Below, piece by piece: positions 1-10,000 of a DNA stretch of 44,315 nt (position 1 is the first letter of the stretch; each line of letters begins with the position of its first letter). This DNA comes from Elusimicrobia bacterium GWA2_66_18 (GTDB taxonomy: Bacteria > Elusimicrobiota > Elusimicrobia > UBA1565 > UBA9628). The stretch covers positions 1 through 44,315 of the forward strand of contig MGTX01000006.1 of the NCBI GenBank assembly GCA_001799675.1, read 5' to 3'. The notes under the pieces are model-generated. The model was not told the DNA's origin, searched no databases, and saw only the letters and a program-made list of their open reading frames with translations. A program made the translations under genes and the position numbers.

Positions 1-91
1 CCTGTCAACAACTCAATCCCATTTAATTCTCAGACGGGGAATGGGGCCGCGGGGACGCTGTAGTGGCTAAGAGCCCCGAAAGTCAGGGTCG

Positions 92-181
92 ATGAGCCTG
101 CCTCGCGTGATCGACGAGCAGGGCAGGACGCTCGGCGACCACGAGATCCGGATCAAGAGCCTGGAGGAACGGGCGAACTAA
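92..181 (+). CDS. Possible 29-residue gene remnant
   Basis: A short open frame begins with ATG at 92 and ends with TAA at 179-181. The peptide is polar and helical, with the segment DHEIRIKSLEE near its end, which looks like the tail of a coiled-coil protein. An in-frame stop lies just upstream at 68-70, so if this was once a longer protein its front is gone. It overlaps the tail of the opposing ATPase gene. I see no good SD site. It may be chance. Confidence 0.2.
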   Translation: MSLPRVIDEQGRTLGDHEIRIKSLEERAN

Positions 182-1337
182 GCGATTTGGAGAGCGACTT
201 GGCCAGGTCCATCAATGGTATGGCCTCGACGCGTCGGGCCAGGGCGTACCGCTCGCAGCCCGGATGGACCACCCAAAGATGATCCAGCCGCAGGTCCGCC
301 AGCGCCGTTCTCATGGAAGGCGTCAGACCCGGAGACTGACTGTACTTGAATTCAAAGCCGACGCGCCGGCGGCCGCGGACGAGAAGTAAATCGAGTTCGG
401 CGCCCTGATGCGTGGCCCAGAAATAACATTCCTCGTCCCAGGCGCCGGTCAGCTGGATCGCTTGCTCCAGCGCGAAACCTTCCCAGGATGCCCCGCAGCG
501 AGGGTGGGTCTGTAATTGGCTGAAATCCTCGATGCCGGAGAGCAAATGCAAAAGGCCGCTGTCCCGGAAATAGACTTTCGGCGATTTAACCTGCCGCTTA
601 GACAGGTTTTCATGCCAAGGCCGAAGCAGCCGCGCCATGAATGTATCGGACAGCGCGCCCAAGTAGCCGCGGACGGTTTTGTCGCTGACTCCGAAGGAGC
701 GGGCGAACTCGGAGCTGTTCCATATTTGCCCGTGCGAATGGGCCAACATGGCCCAGAACCGCCGCATCGTCTCGGCCGGCAGCCGCAATTCCAGGCCGGG
801 CAGTTCGCGCTCTAAATACGTCTTGACCAGATCGCGTCGCCAATCCCGACTCAAGGCCTCGCTTTGCGCAAGATAGGAACGCGGGAAACCACCTCTCAGC
901 CAAAGCCGTTTCCAGCCGCCCCGGCCGACCTCCGCCAGAGACAGGCCCGGCAACTCGTGGTAGGAAATTCGCCCGGCGAGGGACTCGGAACTCTGCCTGA
1001 GCAGCTCCGGCGAGGCGCTTCCCAGCACGAGGAACCTGGCCGGCAGGGGACGGCGATCCGCAAGCACTCGCAGCGTCGGGAAGAGCTCTTGGCGGCGCTG
1101 TATCTCATCGACGATGACAAGGCCCTTAAGCCCCTCCAGCGCCTGCAGAGGAGACGCCAGACGCTCGACATCGCGCTCGTTCTCCAGGTCGAAGCGGTGG
1201 ACTGGGCCGCGCCGCGCCGCGGCGACCTGACCGGCCAGCGTGGTCTTGCCGACCTGTCTCGGCCCCAGAAGACCGACCACAGGGTTGGCCTGTAGTTTTC
1301 GCAAGAGGACGTGAAGATGCAGGGAGCGCTTCATCAT
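153..1337 (-). CDS. AAA+ ATPase of the AAA_14/DUF4143 family
   Basis: This 394-residue protein has a Walker A motif GPRQVGKTT at residues 25-33 and a Walker B segment VIVDEIQRR near residue 75, followed by the DUF4143 C-terminal half. The C-terminal part has GAELDLLL and FEFKYS, the degenerate PD-(D/E)xK nuclease-like core typical of the family. Such ATPases are cytosolic and of unknown substrate, often encoded alone near mobile or defence genes. The start ATG at 1337 is preferred because a TATACT -10 box ends 6 bases before it, and a perfect 13-bp inverted repeat lies right behind that box. A second ATG follows at once. The gene looks complete and stands alone. Confidence 0.85.
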   Translation of the reverse strand: MMKRSLHLHVLLRKLQANPVVGLLGPRQVGKTTLAGQVAAARRGPVHRFDLENERDVERLASPLQALEGLKGLVIVDEIQRRQELFPTLRVLADRRPLPARFLVLGSASPELLRQSSESLAGRISYHELPGLSLAEVGRGGWKRLWLRGGFPRSYLAQSEALSRDWRRDLVKTYLERELPGLELRLPAETMRRFWAMLAHSHGQIWNSSEFARSFGVSDKTVRGYLGALSDTFMARLLRPWHENLSKRQVKSPKVYFRDSGLLHLLSGIEDFSQLQTHPRCGASWEGFALEQAIQLTGAWDEECYFWATHQGAELDLLLVRGRRRVGFEFKYSQSPGLTPSMRTALADLRLDHLWVVHPGCERYALARRVEAIPLMDLAKSLSKSLSSPVPPGS

Positions 1338-1343
1338 GAGTCG

Positions 1344-1349
1344 AGTATA
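1344..1349 (-). promoter_or_regulatory. -10 box of the DUF4143 ATPase gene
   Basis: TATACT on the minus strand ends 6 bases before the ATG at 1337, so transcription would begin at or next to the start codon. The would-be -35 region falls inside the adjacent palindrome and has no good consensus match. Confidence 0.5.
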
Positions 1350-1351
1350 TC

Positions 1352-1384
1352 ATGAAATATCGGATATTACATCCGATATTTCAT
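1352..1384. promoter_or_regulatory. Perfect 13-bp inverted repeat, probable operator
   Basis: The arm ATGAAATATCGGA at 1352-1364 is matched exactly by its reverse complement at 1372-1384, with a 7-base spacer. It begins 15 bases upstream of the ATPase start codon and covers its spacer and -35 region. This is the expected position for a repressor site. It is AT-rich in a GC-rich setting and not followed by a T run, so an operator is more likely than a terminator. Confidence 0.6.
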
Positions 1385-1475
1385 AATGGGGCGCGTCCGT
1401 CAGGCACTGGTCGGCGCCGAATTTTTTCGCCGGGAAGTAGGTCTTTAGGCCCAGGCGGAGATCGAGCGGAGGAGC

Positions 1476-1481
1476 TAAACT
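1476..1481 (+). promoter_or_regulatory. Candidate -10 box of the 818-residue exported protein gene
   Basis: TAAACT, the same hexamer found ahead of three other genes in this window, lies 36 bases before the ATG at 1518. No clear -35 is visible 17 bases upstream. Confidence 0.35.
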
Positions 1482-1517
1482 CAGCGGGATCGCACCGATG
1501 ATCGCTTGGAGAGAGCC

Positions 1518-3974
1518 ATGAAACCCCTCAATCCCGTCATGGCGGCCCTGTTGGCCGCTTCCTCGGCGGCAGTCCCGCCGGGGATGGCGTTGGCCGCGGA
1601 GGCCGCTGGAACCTGTTCCGAGCAGGCCTGGGCCGAGAAGAGCCCCGTCAACGCCGTCGCCTGCCTCATCGACAAGGACTCCGCGGCGCGCGCGGAGGTG
1701 GGCGAGAGGTTCGCCTCTTTCCTCAAGCCCGAGTTGGCCAAGGACGATAAGGCTCTTGCCGGGGCGCTCGCCGAGGCCAAGAAGTGGGCGGCCGAGCAGC
1801 CCGCCGGACGGGTCGCGGAGCTCTACTTCGTGATGGGGCCGCAGGCCGACAAGGAACTCCCCTCCTGGGTCAAGGCCGACCCGCTCCTTGCCAAGACTTT
1901 CAAGCCCGGCATGAAGTTCAGCAAGAGGCTGGTCGGCGCCCTGAAGGACGGCAAGATCGCCGCCGCCGACGGCGTGAAGGCCTTCCTGGACGCCGCGTCC
2001 GCCGAGGCCGCGAAGATCCTCAACGAGGCTCAAACGCAGAAGGAGATCACGCTCAGCGTGGGGAAGAACGAAACAACCGACGTCAAGGCCCCACCCGCCC
2101 GGAAGGGCTCGGCGCTTGACGGCGCCGCCTCCGGCTTCGAGTTCGCGGATCTTTATGAGAAGGGCGCCTATGTCGTGAAGGTCTACGGTCCCAAGGACGA
2201 CGGTTATCGCACGCTGTCGTTTAAGATGTGCACGGTCAAGGACGACAAGAACAACCTGCAGAACATGATCGGCATCGTCGACATCACGGACCCGAGCAAG
2301 CCTTACGCGACCAAGTATATCCCGATGACCCAGGAGGGCGACACGACCTTCAGCCTGCGCGGCGGGGGGCGACAGTACACCCTCAGCGCCAAGACGGTCG
2401 ACGGGGCGCACCGGATCACGCTCAAGAGGCCCGGCGCCGAGGACGGCGAGGGCGCGGCGACGACCTCCATCGAGGAACTGGCCAAGCTGCGCGCGAGCCA
2501 GGCGGCGGAGGGAGGGTCGATCGTCATCGGGGAGAAGGAATACTATGTCCTGGGACAGGGAGGCCAGAAGGGCTCGGCCCTCTTTTTCCCCAAAGAGCTG
2601 ATCGACGGCGCGGCTGGGATGAAGGACCCGCGCTACCTGCGCCCGGTCGCCATGGCGGATCTTTCCCGGCTCGACGCGGACGGCCTCACGGTTCCCGTCC
2701 AGGGCAAGCCGGACCTGGGCCGCATCGAGGGCAAGCCTTACCACCTGGAGTTCGACAATGCCTTGAAGATCTGGAGGGTGACGTCCGGCGCGGGAGACCC
2801 GCCCGCCGCCCCGCTTAAGCCGGCGGCCGCCGCGAGCAGGGCCTCCGATTTGACCGCGCTTGCCTCCGGAGGCAAGGAGATGGAGGGTGACGCGCAGAAA
2901 TTTCGAGCGATGGGCTTTCGCGACGCCGACCCCGGCGCCAATGACGGCTTCGATCCGGAGACTGAAAAGCTCGTCCGAATCATGCTCAATCCACAAGGGA
3001 AGCCCTGCTTCGTCTTCCATTCGGGTCTTGGGGTCAAGGATAACCAGTTTTGCCCGTTGGAAAAACAAGAAAAGGTCCGCGGACTCCGAGGTTTTGAAAA
3101 ATATGGGGTCATCGAGTTCGAAAACTCAACGCAGTACCTAAGCCTCGACTTCTTCGCCAAACAGGTCGATAAGCCATCCGGCATCTACGCCAAGAACGGG
3201 ATGACGGGGGTCACGGATATCGCCATCGCCATCGACATACTCAAGCGAGAGCAATACAGCGATGATGATCTTGCCGCTATCATCAAGCGTTGCGTTCCGC
3301 ATATGACTAATCCTTACCTCATCAGCAGCGACAAAACCAAGCGCGAGGTTTATATCTCCATCGTTTCGGAGGCAAAGACCTATCGGGTTTGGCCCACTGA
3401 AACTGAAGGCGAAGCCTCGGGCAGCAACGCCGGCTATGAGAATAACAAGGGCCCGGGCACGGCCGTGGATCTCCCTTACCAGGGTCCGGTCCCGCCCGTG
3501 GGCCTCTCGTTAGGGCCCGACGCAATATTCCCGACGAAGATCGCGGGCGACAAGTCCGAGGATATGAGTTTGCAGAAGACCTCGCAGGACGGCGCCGCCG
3601 CCGTCTACCTCCTCGACGACCCCGACTCCAAGGAGAAGAAGTGGTTCATCCTCGTCAAGGGCCGGAAGATGGACGGCGCCTTCTATCGGAGCGGGCCGGC
3701 CCTTCTCTTCAGCACCAACGCCGAGATGAACGCCCTGCCGGCAGTCTACGAACTTCAGGGCTACCCCGAGGCCAAGGTCCCCAACACCGCGAAACTGGGC
3801 CTGGTCATCGAGCCCGGGGGCAAGAAGGGCGTGGTCTCGCTCTACCGCTACGAGAAGCCGGCCGCGGACGGCTCCAACATCCAGGACAAGGAGAAGAATA
3901 CCGTCGGCCCCGTGCTGTGGTGGGGCGCGTCCCGGAAGGAAGCCCTCAGGGCCGGGAAGTCCGGCCGCTTCTGA
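1518..3974 (+). CDS. Exported protein of unknown function (818 aa)
   Basis: I do not recognise this protein family. The N-terminus is a classic Sec signal peptide: MKPL, a hydrophobic alanine-rich stretch, and a likely cleavage near MALAAEA at residues 24-30. I chose ATG 1518 because it begins the signal peptide and has GGAGAG at 1508-1513 upstream; an in-frame TTG at 1506 would add only four residues. The body is rich in Lys, Asp, Gly and Ala with many short beta-like segments (for example YTLSAKTVDG and YHLEFDNALKIWRV) and linkers such as PAAPLKPAAAASRA near residue 435. This suggests several extracytoplasmic beta domains. No membrane helix follows the signal peptide. It lies directly upstream of the giant exported SecA-like gene, so the two may work together, although that gene has its own promoter. 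Confidence 0.8.
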   Translation: MKPLNPVMAALLAASSAAVPPGMALAAEAAGTCSEQAWAEKSPVNAVACLIDKDSAARAEVGERFASFLKPELAKDDKALAGALAEAKKWAAEQPAGRVAELYFVMGPQADKELPSWVKADPLLAKTFKPGMKFSKRLVGALKDGKIAAADGVKAFLDAASAEAAKILNEAQTQKEITLSVGKNETTDVKAPPARKGSALDGAASGFEFADLYEKGAYVVKVYGPKDDGYRTLSFKMCTVKDDKNNLQNMIGIVDITDPSKPYATKYIPMTQEGDTTFSLRGGGRQYTLSAKTVDGAHRITLKRPGAEDGEGAATTSIEELAKLRASQAAEGGSIVIGEKEYYVLGQGGQKGSALFFPKELIDGAAGMKDPRYLRPVAMADLSRLDADGLTVPVQGKPDLGRIEGKPYHLEFDNALKIWRVTSGAGDPPAAPLKPAAAASRASDLTALASGGKEMEGDAQKFRAMGFRDADPGANDGFDPETEKLVRIMLNPQGKPCFVFHSGLGVKDNQFCPLEKQEKVRGLRGFEKYGVIEFENSTQYLSLDFFAKQVDKPSGIYAKNGMTGVTDIAIAIDILKREQYSDDDLAAIIKRCVPHMTNPYLISSDKTKREVYISIVSEAKTYRVWPTETEGEASGSNAGYENNKGPGTAVDLPYQGPVPPVGLSLGPDAIFPTKIAGDKSEDMSLQKTSQDGAAAVYLLDDPDSKEKKWFILVKGRKMDGAFYRSGPALLFSTNAEMNALPAVYELQGYPEAKVPNTAKLGLVIEPGGKKGVVSLYRYEKPAADGSNIQDKEKNTVGPVLWWGASRKEALRAGKSGRF

Positions 3975-3979
3975 CGGAT

Positions 3980-4040
3980 CCGGGACTTTGGACCTATGCG
4001 GTCTAGGTCTTGGGCCCTCTTTGGGCCGGGACTTTAGACC
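3980..4040 (+). repeat. Two 15-bp direct repeats upstream of a promoter
   Basis: CCGGGACTTTGGACC at 3980-3994 recurs as CCGGGACTTTAGACC at 4026-4040, one mismatch apart and 46 bases centre to centre. The second copy abuts the -35 element at 4041. This is the usual place for an activator site. The intergenic stretch 3975-4095 holds nothing else that I recognise. Confidence 0.5.
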
Positions 4041-4069
4041 CTGACAGAAGGGTCTTCCTCTGTTAAACT
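4041..4069 (+). promoter_or_regulatory. Sigma-70-like promoter of the giant exported protein gene
   Basis: The -35 is CTGACA (4041-4046), the spacer is exactly 17 bases and the -10 is TAAACT (4064-4069). The start codon at 4096 lies 26 bases further on, without a clear SD site. Confidence 0.65.
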
Positions 4070-4095
4070 AACCTAGGCCCTTCGGCCGAAACGTC

Positions 4096-7000
4096 ATGAA
4101 ATCCCTCGCGCGAAAGACGATCGCGCTCGCCGCCGCCGCAGCGCTCGCCCACGGCGCCTTGCCTCCCGCCGCTTTTTGCGTTGGGGTCAAGGCGTCCGCC
4201 GCCGTCGAGCCCGCCGCCGCTCTGCGCAAGATGCGGGAGTGGGGCGTGTACAAGAACGGAGACGTCCTCCAGACCTATCTCGGCGACCAGGGCAGGTTGA
4301 CCCCGCTCGGCTTGTCGCTCTATCTCTCCCTGGCGAATCGCTACAACGCCGCCGAGGAGGTCGAGGGCCTCAAGCCCGTCTTCGACCGCCTGCGCGAGAA
4401 CGGCCCTTACGACGCCAGACGCGCCGGCAACGTGGAGCGCGCCGTCAAGCTCTTCGAGCAGAAGTTCGGCAGGATCGACGACGATTCCGCGGGGAGCCTC
4501 GAAGACCAGTTCATGCGCGGCGCCCAGCGCGAGGCCCTGATGACGGGGGCGGCCGTCAACGAGCCGCCCAAGCCCGGGGACCTCTCCCAGGTCCAGACCG
4601 AGGACGGCTTCGAATTCTGGGACAAGAAGGGCCTGGCCTACCGCTTGAACAACCATCAAGCCACGACCTACAACCGCGAGCTCCAAAAGGCCCAGCGGCA
4701 GATGAACCTCAGCCGTCCCGCGCAAGCGAGCCAGATTCCGGAGACGGGCCGCTACAACTTCGAGATGTTCGACTATTCGCGCTGGCGCCTGAAGAACCAG
4801 TACGAGGACCTCGTGGAGGGCCTGCGCCGCGACCGGCTCGTCGCCATCGCCGAACTCCTGGGCGAGGCCAACAAGTTCCGCAGCGACATGTGGCTGGCGG
4901 ACAAGACCCTGGAGGCCGACCTCCTCGGCAAGGCGCGCCGCAAGAACTACCGCCACCGCGGCAAGGACTACAACCTCCTGCAGCTCGTCGACGCCAAGTT
5001 CGCGCAGCGCCAATACTACCTCGACGGCTCGCTCCAGGGCGTCTCGCGCTACGAGGCGGACATGAATCAGCTCAAGGCGGCCCTGAAGGCCGACCCCACC
5101 GTGACCGACGCCCAGGTCCGGACCCTCTCGCTCGACGAGCAGTACAGCCTGCGCTTCCTGAGCCTGGCCGTGCTCGAAACGCAGATGTTCTACGTCCGCA
5201 ACCAGAGCGAGCGCCTGGACCCCGCCTCCCCGGATTCCGCGCAGGTCATGAAGGCCCTCGACGACTCGACGCTTCCGGCCGAGGTGAAGGCGAACTACAA
5301 GGCCCGGGCCCGCGAGATGGTCGAGCGCCTCAAGGCCCTGAGCTCCATCCTGGAGCGCACGCGCAAGACCTTGGAGGCGGCCGACTACGCCGGCAGCCTG
5401 GACATGGCCAACTCGGCGCTGTCGTCAAGCCAGCGCGAGCTGGGCGAGCTCTCTGCGGACTACTCGATGTTCGTCGAGATCCCCGCGGTCGCCCACCTGG
5501 GTCAACAGCAGACCGACGTCCGCTGGCTCAACTTCGGCTCCAAGCTGACGCGCGGCGTCTATCGCGCCGCGCGCCCGGGCTGCGATTACGCCCAGGCCAT
5601 GAGGAGCCTCGAGGCCGGCCGCGGCGAGTACGACGCGCTGATTAGGACCATCGCCGCGGGCGACCTGGCCGCGGCTCGCCGCGGCCTCATCGCCATGAAC
5701 CCGGGCGCCGTCAAGCAGTCCTTCGAGGCTTCCCTGGGGGGCTCTCCGGGGCGCATCACCGACGCGGCGAGGCTGGCGGCCTCGCTCAAGGTCAACCGAG
5801 ACCGCATCGGGACCGTCTTCGAGACCAACAAGTGGCTCGACACGGCCGGCAACTACATCACCTGGACCGTCAGCCTGGCGCTGGCCGCCCCGACCGCGCG
5901 CTGGGGCCTCAACGGCGTCGCGGGCAAGCTCGCGCGCTTCACGAACCTGGAGGCCGCCGCCGGGTCCTCGATGGCGGCCCGAGCGGGCGTGGCGATGATG
6001 CGTCGCGGGTCGATCATCATCAGCGAGACCGCGCGCCACACCGCGGCCCGCCTGGAGACCCTGGACCCGAGCCGCGCCTGGGTGCAGTCGCGCGCCGAGA
6101 CCGCCGTCGGCCGCTTCCTGCTCGCCGGCTCCGTGCGCGGCCTCAACGCGGGCGTGCGCCAGGCCTCCTTCTCGAGCCTGTCGGGCGGCATCTCCGGCGC
6201 CTTCGTCCTGGGCTTCCATCTCTGGGACCAGGCCGCGCTGAAGGTCGGCGGTCGGCAGGTCCTCAAGCCCGGCCACAGCATGTTCTCGGGGGATCTCGAC
6301 GGCGCGGCCGAGGCTTTCTGGACCGGCGTCAAGGGCGGCGTCTGGTGGGCCAACGAAACTTGGCACCCGGGCTTGGGCTACGTGGGCCTTCCCTCGACCG
6401 TCTATCGCGGCATGCGGGTGACCGGGGCCATGGACATGGTCGCCGCCCGCGGCGTGGCGGGCGCGACCCTGACCGGAGCCAAGAGTCTTCTGGGCAAGGC
6501 CGGCCTCATGCCGGCCGCCGCCGAAGGGGGGCTGGCCGCGCCGGGACTGCTCGAGCGCATGGCGGCGACGGGCGCCGCCGGCAAGGCCGGGGCCTTCGCC
6601 TTCGGCATGGCCGACAACGTGGCCAAGTACGCCCTCTTCAGCCAGGCCGCCGGCTGGGTCGGCCGCCAGTACGGCTACTACATGCCGTCCATGCCGGTCG
6701 CCTTCCTGCACAAGGACCTGGGCGGCTACGCCGGGGTCGCGGATACGCCGGGCACGACGAAGGGCCTCGAGCGCCGCGTCAAGGGCGCCCACGCCGTTTC
6801 CCAGAAGTGGCTCGAATCTCCGGCCTGGCTGCTCATCCCGACCTTCGCCGCCCACCAGGCGCGCGACGCGGTCGCCTACATGCGCTCCAAGGAGGGCGTC
6901 GAGCAGTACGACCGCAACGGGCTCACCCACGAGTACGCCAATGCCGAGGAGGGCGCCCAGCTGCGCTTTATGGAGCGGCCCAAGATCCCTTTCGCCCAGA

Positions 7001-10000
7001 GGATCTTCGAGACCAGCTTCTTCTCCGACAACGCGGGCGAATACTGGATCGTGACCAAGGATGTCCGGCGCGAGGGCATCCGCAAGGAACTGGTGCGCTC
7101 GCTGGGCGGCGAGAAGGCCACCCCGGCGGACATCAATCCGCTTGAGTTCTACTACGCCAGCAAGCTCGCCGACGGCGAGAAGTTCATCAACCTCAAGGCC
7201 GGCGATGAGTTCCGCCTCATCGCGCACCAGGACTTCATCGAGGGGCTGCTGGCCGATCCCGCGCGCGCCAAGCGCGTGCTTGACGCCAAGCTCGGCACGA
7301 CCGTGGAGAACTTCGGCCGCGTCACCCCGGAGGTCCAGAAGGACGTCGCCGTCGCCCTCTACTCATCCGAACTGCAGACCGGCAAGCCCATGCCCAAGCT
7401 ATTGCAGGGCCGGGTCGGGGAAATCCTCAAGCCGTATCTGGAGGCCAACGAGTCGGTCAAGCCCTACGCCGAGGGCTTCATCGACGCGCTCAAGAGCGCC
7501 CCCTCCGGCGACGGCTTCAAAGCCGCTCTCGACGGCATCTGCGCCGAGGTGACGAAGTGGAAGCAGGGCGGCCAGCCCTACACGGAGTTCCTCGTCAAGC
7601 TGCGCGAGGACGCGGCCGCGCTCAAGAGCGCGGGCAAGATCAGCGCGCCGGAGCACGAGGTCCTAGCGAAGATGTACGACTACGTGGAGTCCATCGAACG
7701 CCGCTTCAACAGCTTCAACAACGTGGAGAAGGCCCAGGGGCTGGCGTCCGAGACGCTGAGCGCGCTCAAGACCGAGTTCTCCGGCCGCGCGGGGCCCACG
7801 AAGGTCCTGGACGGATTCACCCTGGCGCTGGACCAGTGGGCCTCCGGCCGCGGCCGGGCCGACGCGGTGGACGGACCCAAGTCGGACGGTTCCTTCCGGA
7901 CGATGCTTGCCGAGCAGCTTCGGCAGCTCAGGGCCGCCAAGGCGACCTTGTCTCCATCCGAGTTCGCGGCGATGAAGGGCGCCGTCGACGAGATGGCGTC
8001 CTCGCCGTGGGTCCTGCACGACTCCAAGGGCACGGCCCTGCCGGGCTGGCGGCCGGAGCAGTTCGAGGGCTTCATGTCGTCTTTGGCCGCCTACGCCGAG
8101 CAGGGGCGCGGCGGCGCCCCGGTGCGCATCTTCCAACTGCTCAAGACCGGAGGCGGCAAGACCATGCTGACCTTCGAGGGACTCCTGCCCTTGGCGGAGG
8201 CCGACGCGGCCGCGCACGCCATGAAGCCCATGTTCCTGACCGTCCAGTCCAACCTGGAGGCCCAGGCGCGCATGGAGTTCATCGCCTTCAAGAAGATCGG
8301 CTCCAAGCTCGACTTCGACACCTACGAGGGCTTCAAGACCAAGATCGCCGAGGGCAAGACCAAGGGACGCAATGCCCTGCGCGATTACTGGATCCTGGGC
8401 GACGAGATGGACGGCGCGGCCCTGCAGCCGGCGCTGACCATCGGCGAGGTCACGGGACGCGTCACCAAGCTCAACCCCATTTACAACCGCATGGAGGAGC
8501 TCGACAACGTCATGGGCAGCCGCATCGAGCGCATCCAATCCGGCCAGGCCAACAAGGCCCTGACCGAGGCCCGCCGCGCGGGCAACAACCTTTCGCGCCT
8601 GGAAGGCCCCGACGCGCAGGCCGTCAAAGCCGAGGGTGTCCGCCTGGAGGGCGCCGCCCGCGAACTCGTCGAGGCTCAAGGCCCCCGGGCCCGGCATTCG
8701 GCCGAGGCCGGCCTCCGGCAAAGCGCCCAACGGCTCGAGGGGCTCCTCGACGCCCTGCCGTCCTCCCAGCGGAAGATCGTGGAAGGCGCGCACCAGAACT
8801 TGGCCCGGATGAAGTCGGTCTTGAGCGAACCCGCGACGGACGCGAGGGCCCGCCGGGCGATGGTCAACGACTTGGAGGCCGGTTTCGCGCGCCAGAAGAA
8901 CCTCCTGGAGCTCACCGGCAGCGAGCGGGGGCTTTCGCGGCTGGCTGTGGAGGCCCGCCGGGCCGTGACGGCCCTGGAGGTTCGCGCTGAGCGTCTGGAG
9001 AGGGAGGCCGCCGCCGCCGAGGGCTCGCAGGCCCCGGGCGCTTCCGAGCGCGCTCGGGCCCTGCGCGAGGAACTGTCCCTGGTCCGCAGGGAACTGGGCG
9101 CGGCCCAGCGCTTCGACGCCGTGGACTCCGGCCTGCGCCTGGCCCATCTCCAGGAGCGCATCGCCGGGGCCGAGGGCTCCGAAGGAGCGCCGGTCCGCAA
9201 GCTCTCCGGCTGGAAGTCCGCGGCCGCCGAGATCGAGCAGACCCTCCCGGCCGAGCGCAAGGCCGCCTGCGACGGCCACGCCGAGGCCTTGCGCAAGATC
9301 TACGAGACCGGCCGCGAGCTCAACCGCGTCAACGACGAGATCCATGCCGCCGCGCGCGAGGGACGGCCGACCGAGGAGCTGCAGACCCGCCGCGCGGCGC
9401 TCGAGAGCGACTACGGCGCGCTCCAGGGCGAGGCCCAACGGTACAAGGCGGAGCTCTCCGCGGGCGCGTCGTCCGGCGACCTGGGCGGGATGTCGCGCCG
9501 ACTGGCGGTTCTCTCCGCGGAGGAGGCGCGCTTAGACGGGCAGGTTCAGAGCGCGAAGATCCGCGGTGAGCGTGCCGGGCCGCAACGCGCCCGTCTCGCG
9601 GAGGTCCGCGCCGAGATCCAGACGCTCGACAAACGGACCCAATCCGAGGTGCGCCGCCGCTTCGACGCCGCCGCCGATGAGATCACGGCCGAGGTGGGCG
9701 GAGCCAAGCCGGGCTGGGAAGATCGCAGCTTGCGCCTGCTGGAGCAGCGCCGGCGGATGCTGACGGCCTACGCGGGCGACGAGAACCCCGTCTACACGGT
9801 GTTCCGCGAGATGAAGGAGGATATGCGCTCCTTCGCCATGAACGAGCGATTGCGCAGTCCCGACCCCCAAGTCTACGAGCCCGTCCGGGATGCGCTTCTG
9901 CGCCAGGTGGACGGCCAAGCCCTCGGGACGTTCGGCTGGAAGCTGCCGAAGTTCTTGTGGCGGGTCTTCACGGGCAAAGAGGTCGGCATCCCGATCAACG

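Noticed and set aside
1350-3068. 572-codon open frame on the minus strand opposite the exported protein gene
   Set aside because: It is the mirror of a GC-rich gene. Its composition is Arg-, Gly- and Leu-rich with no domain, while the plus strand has a signal peptide and SD site.
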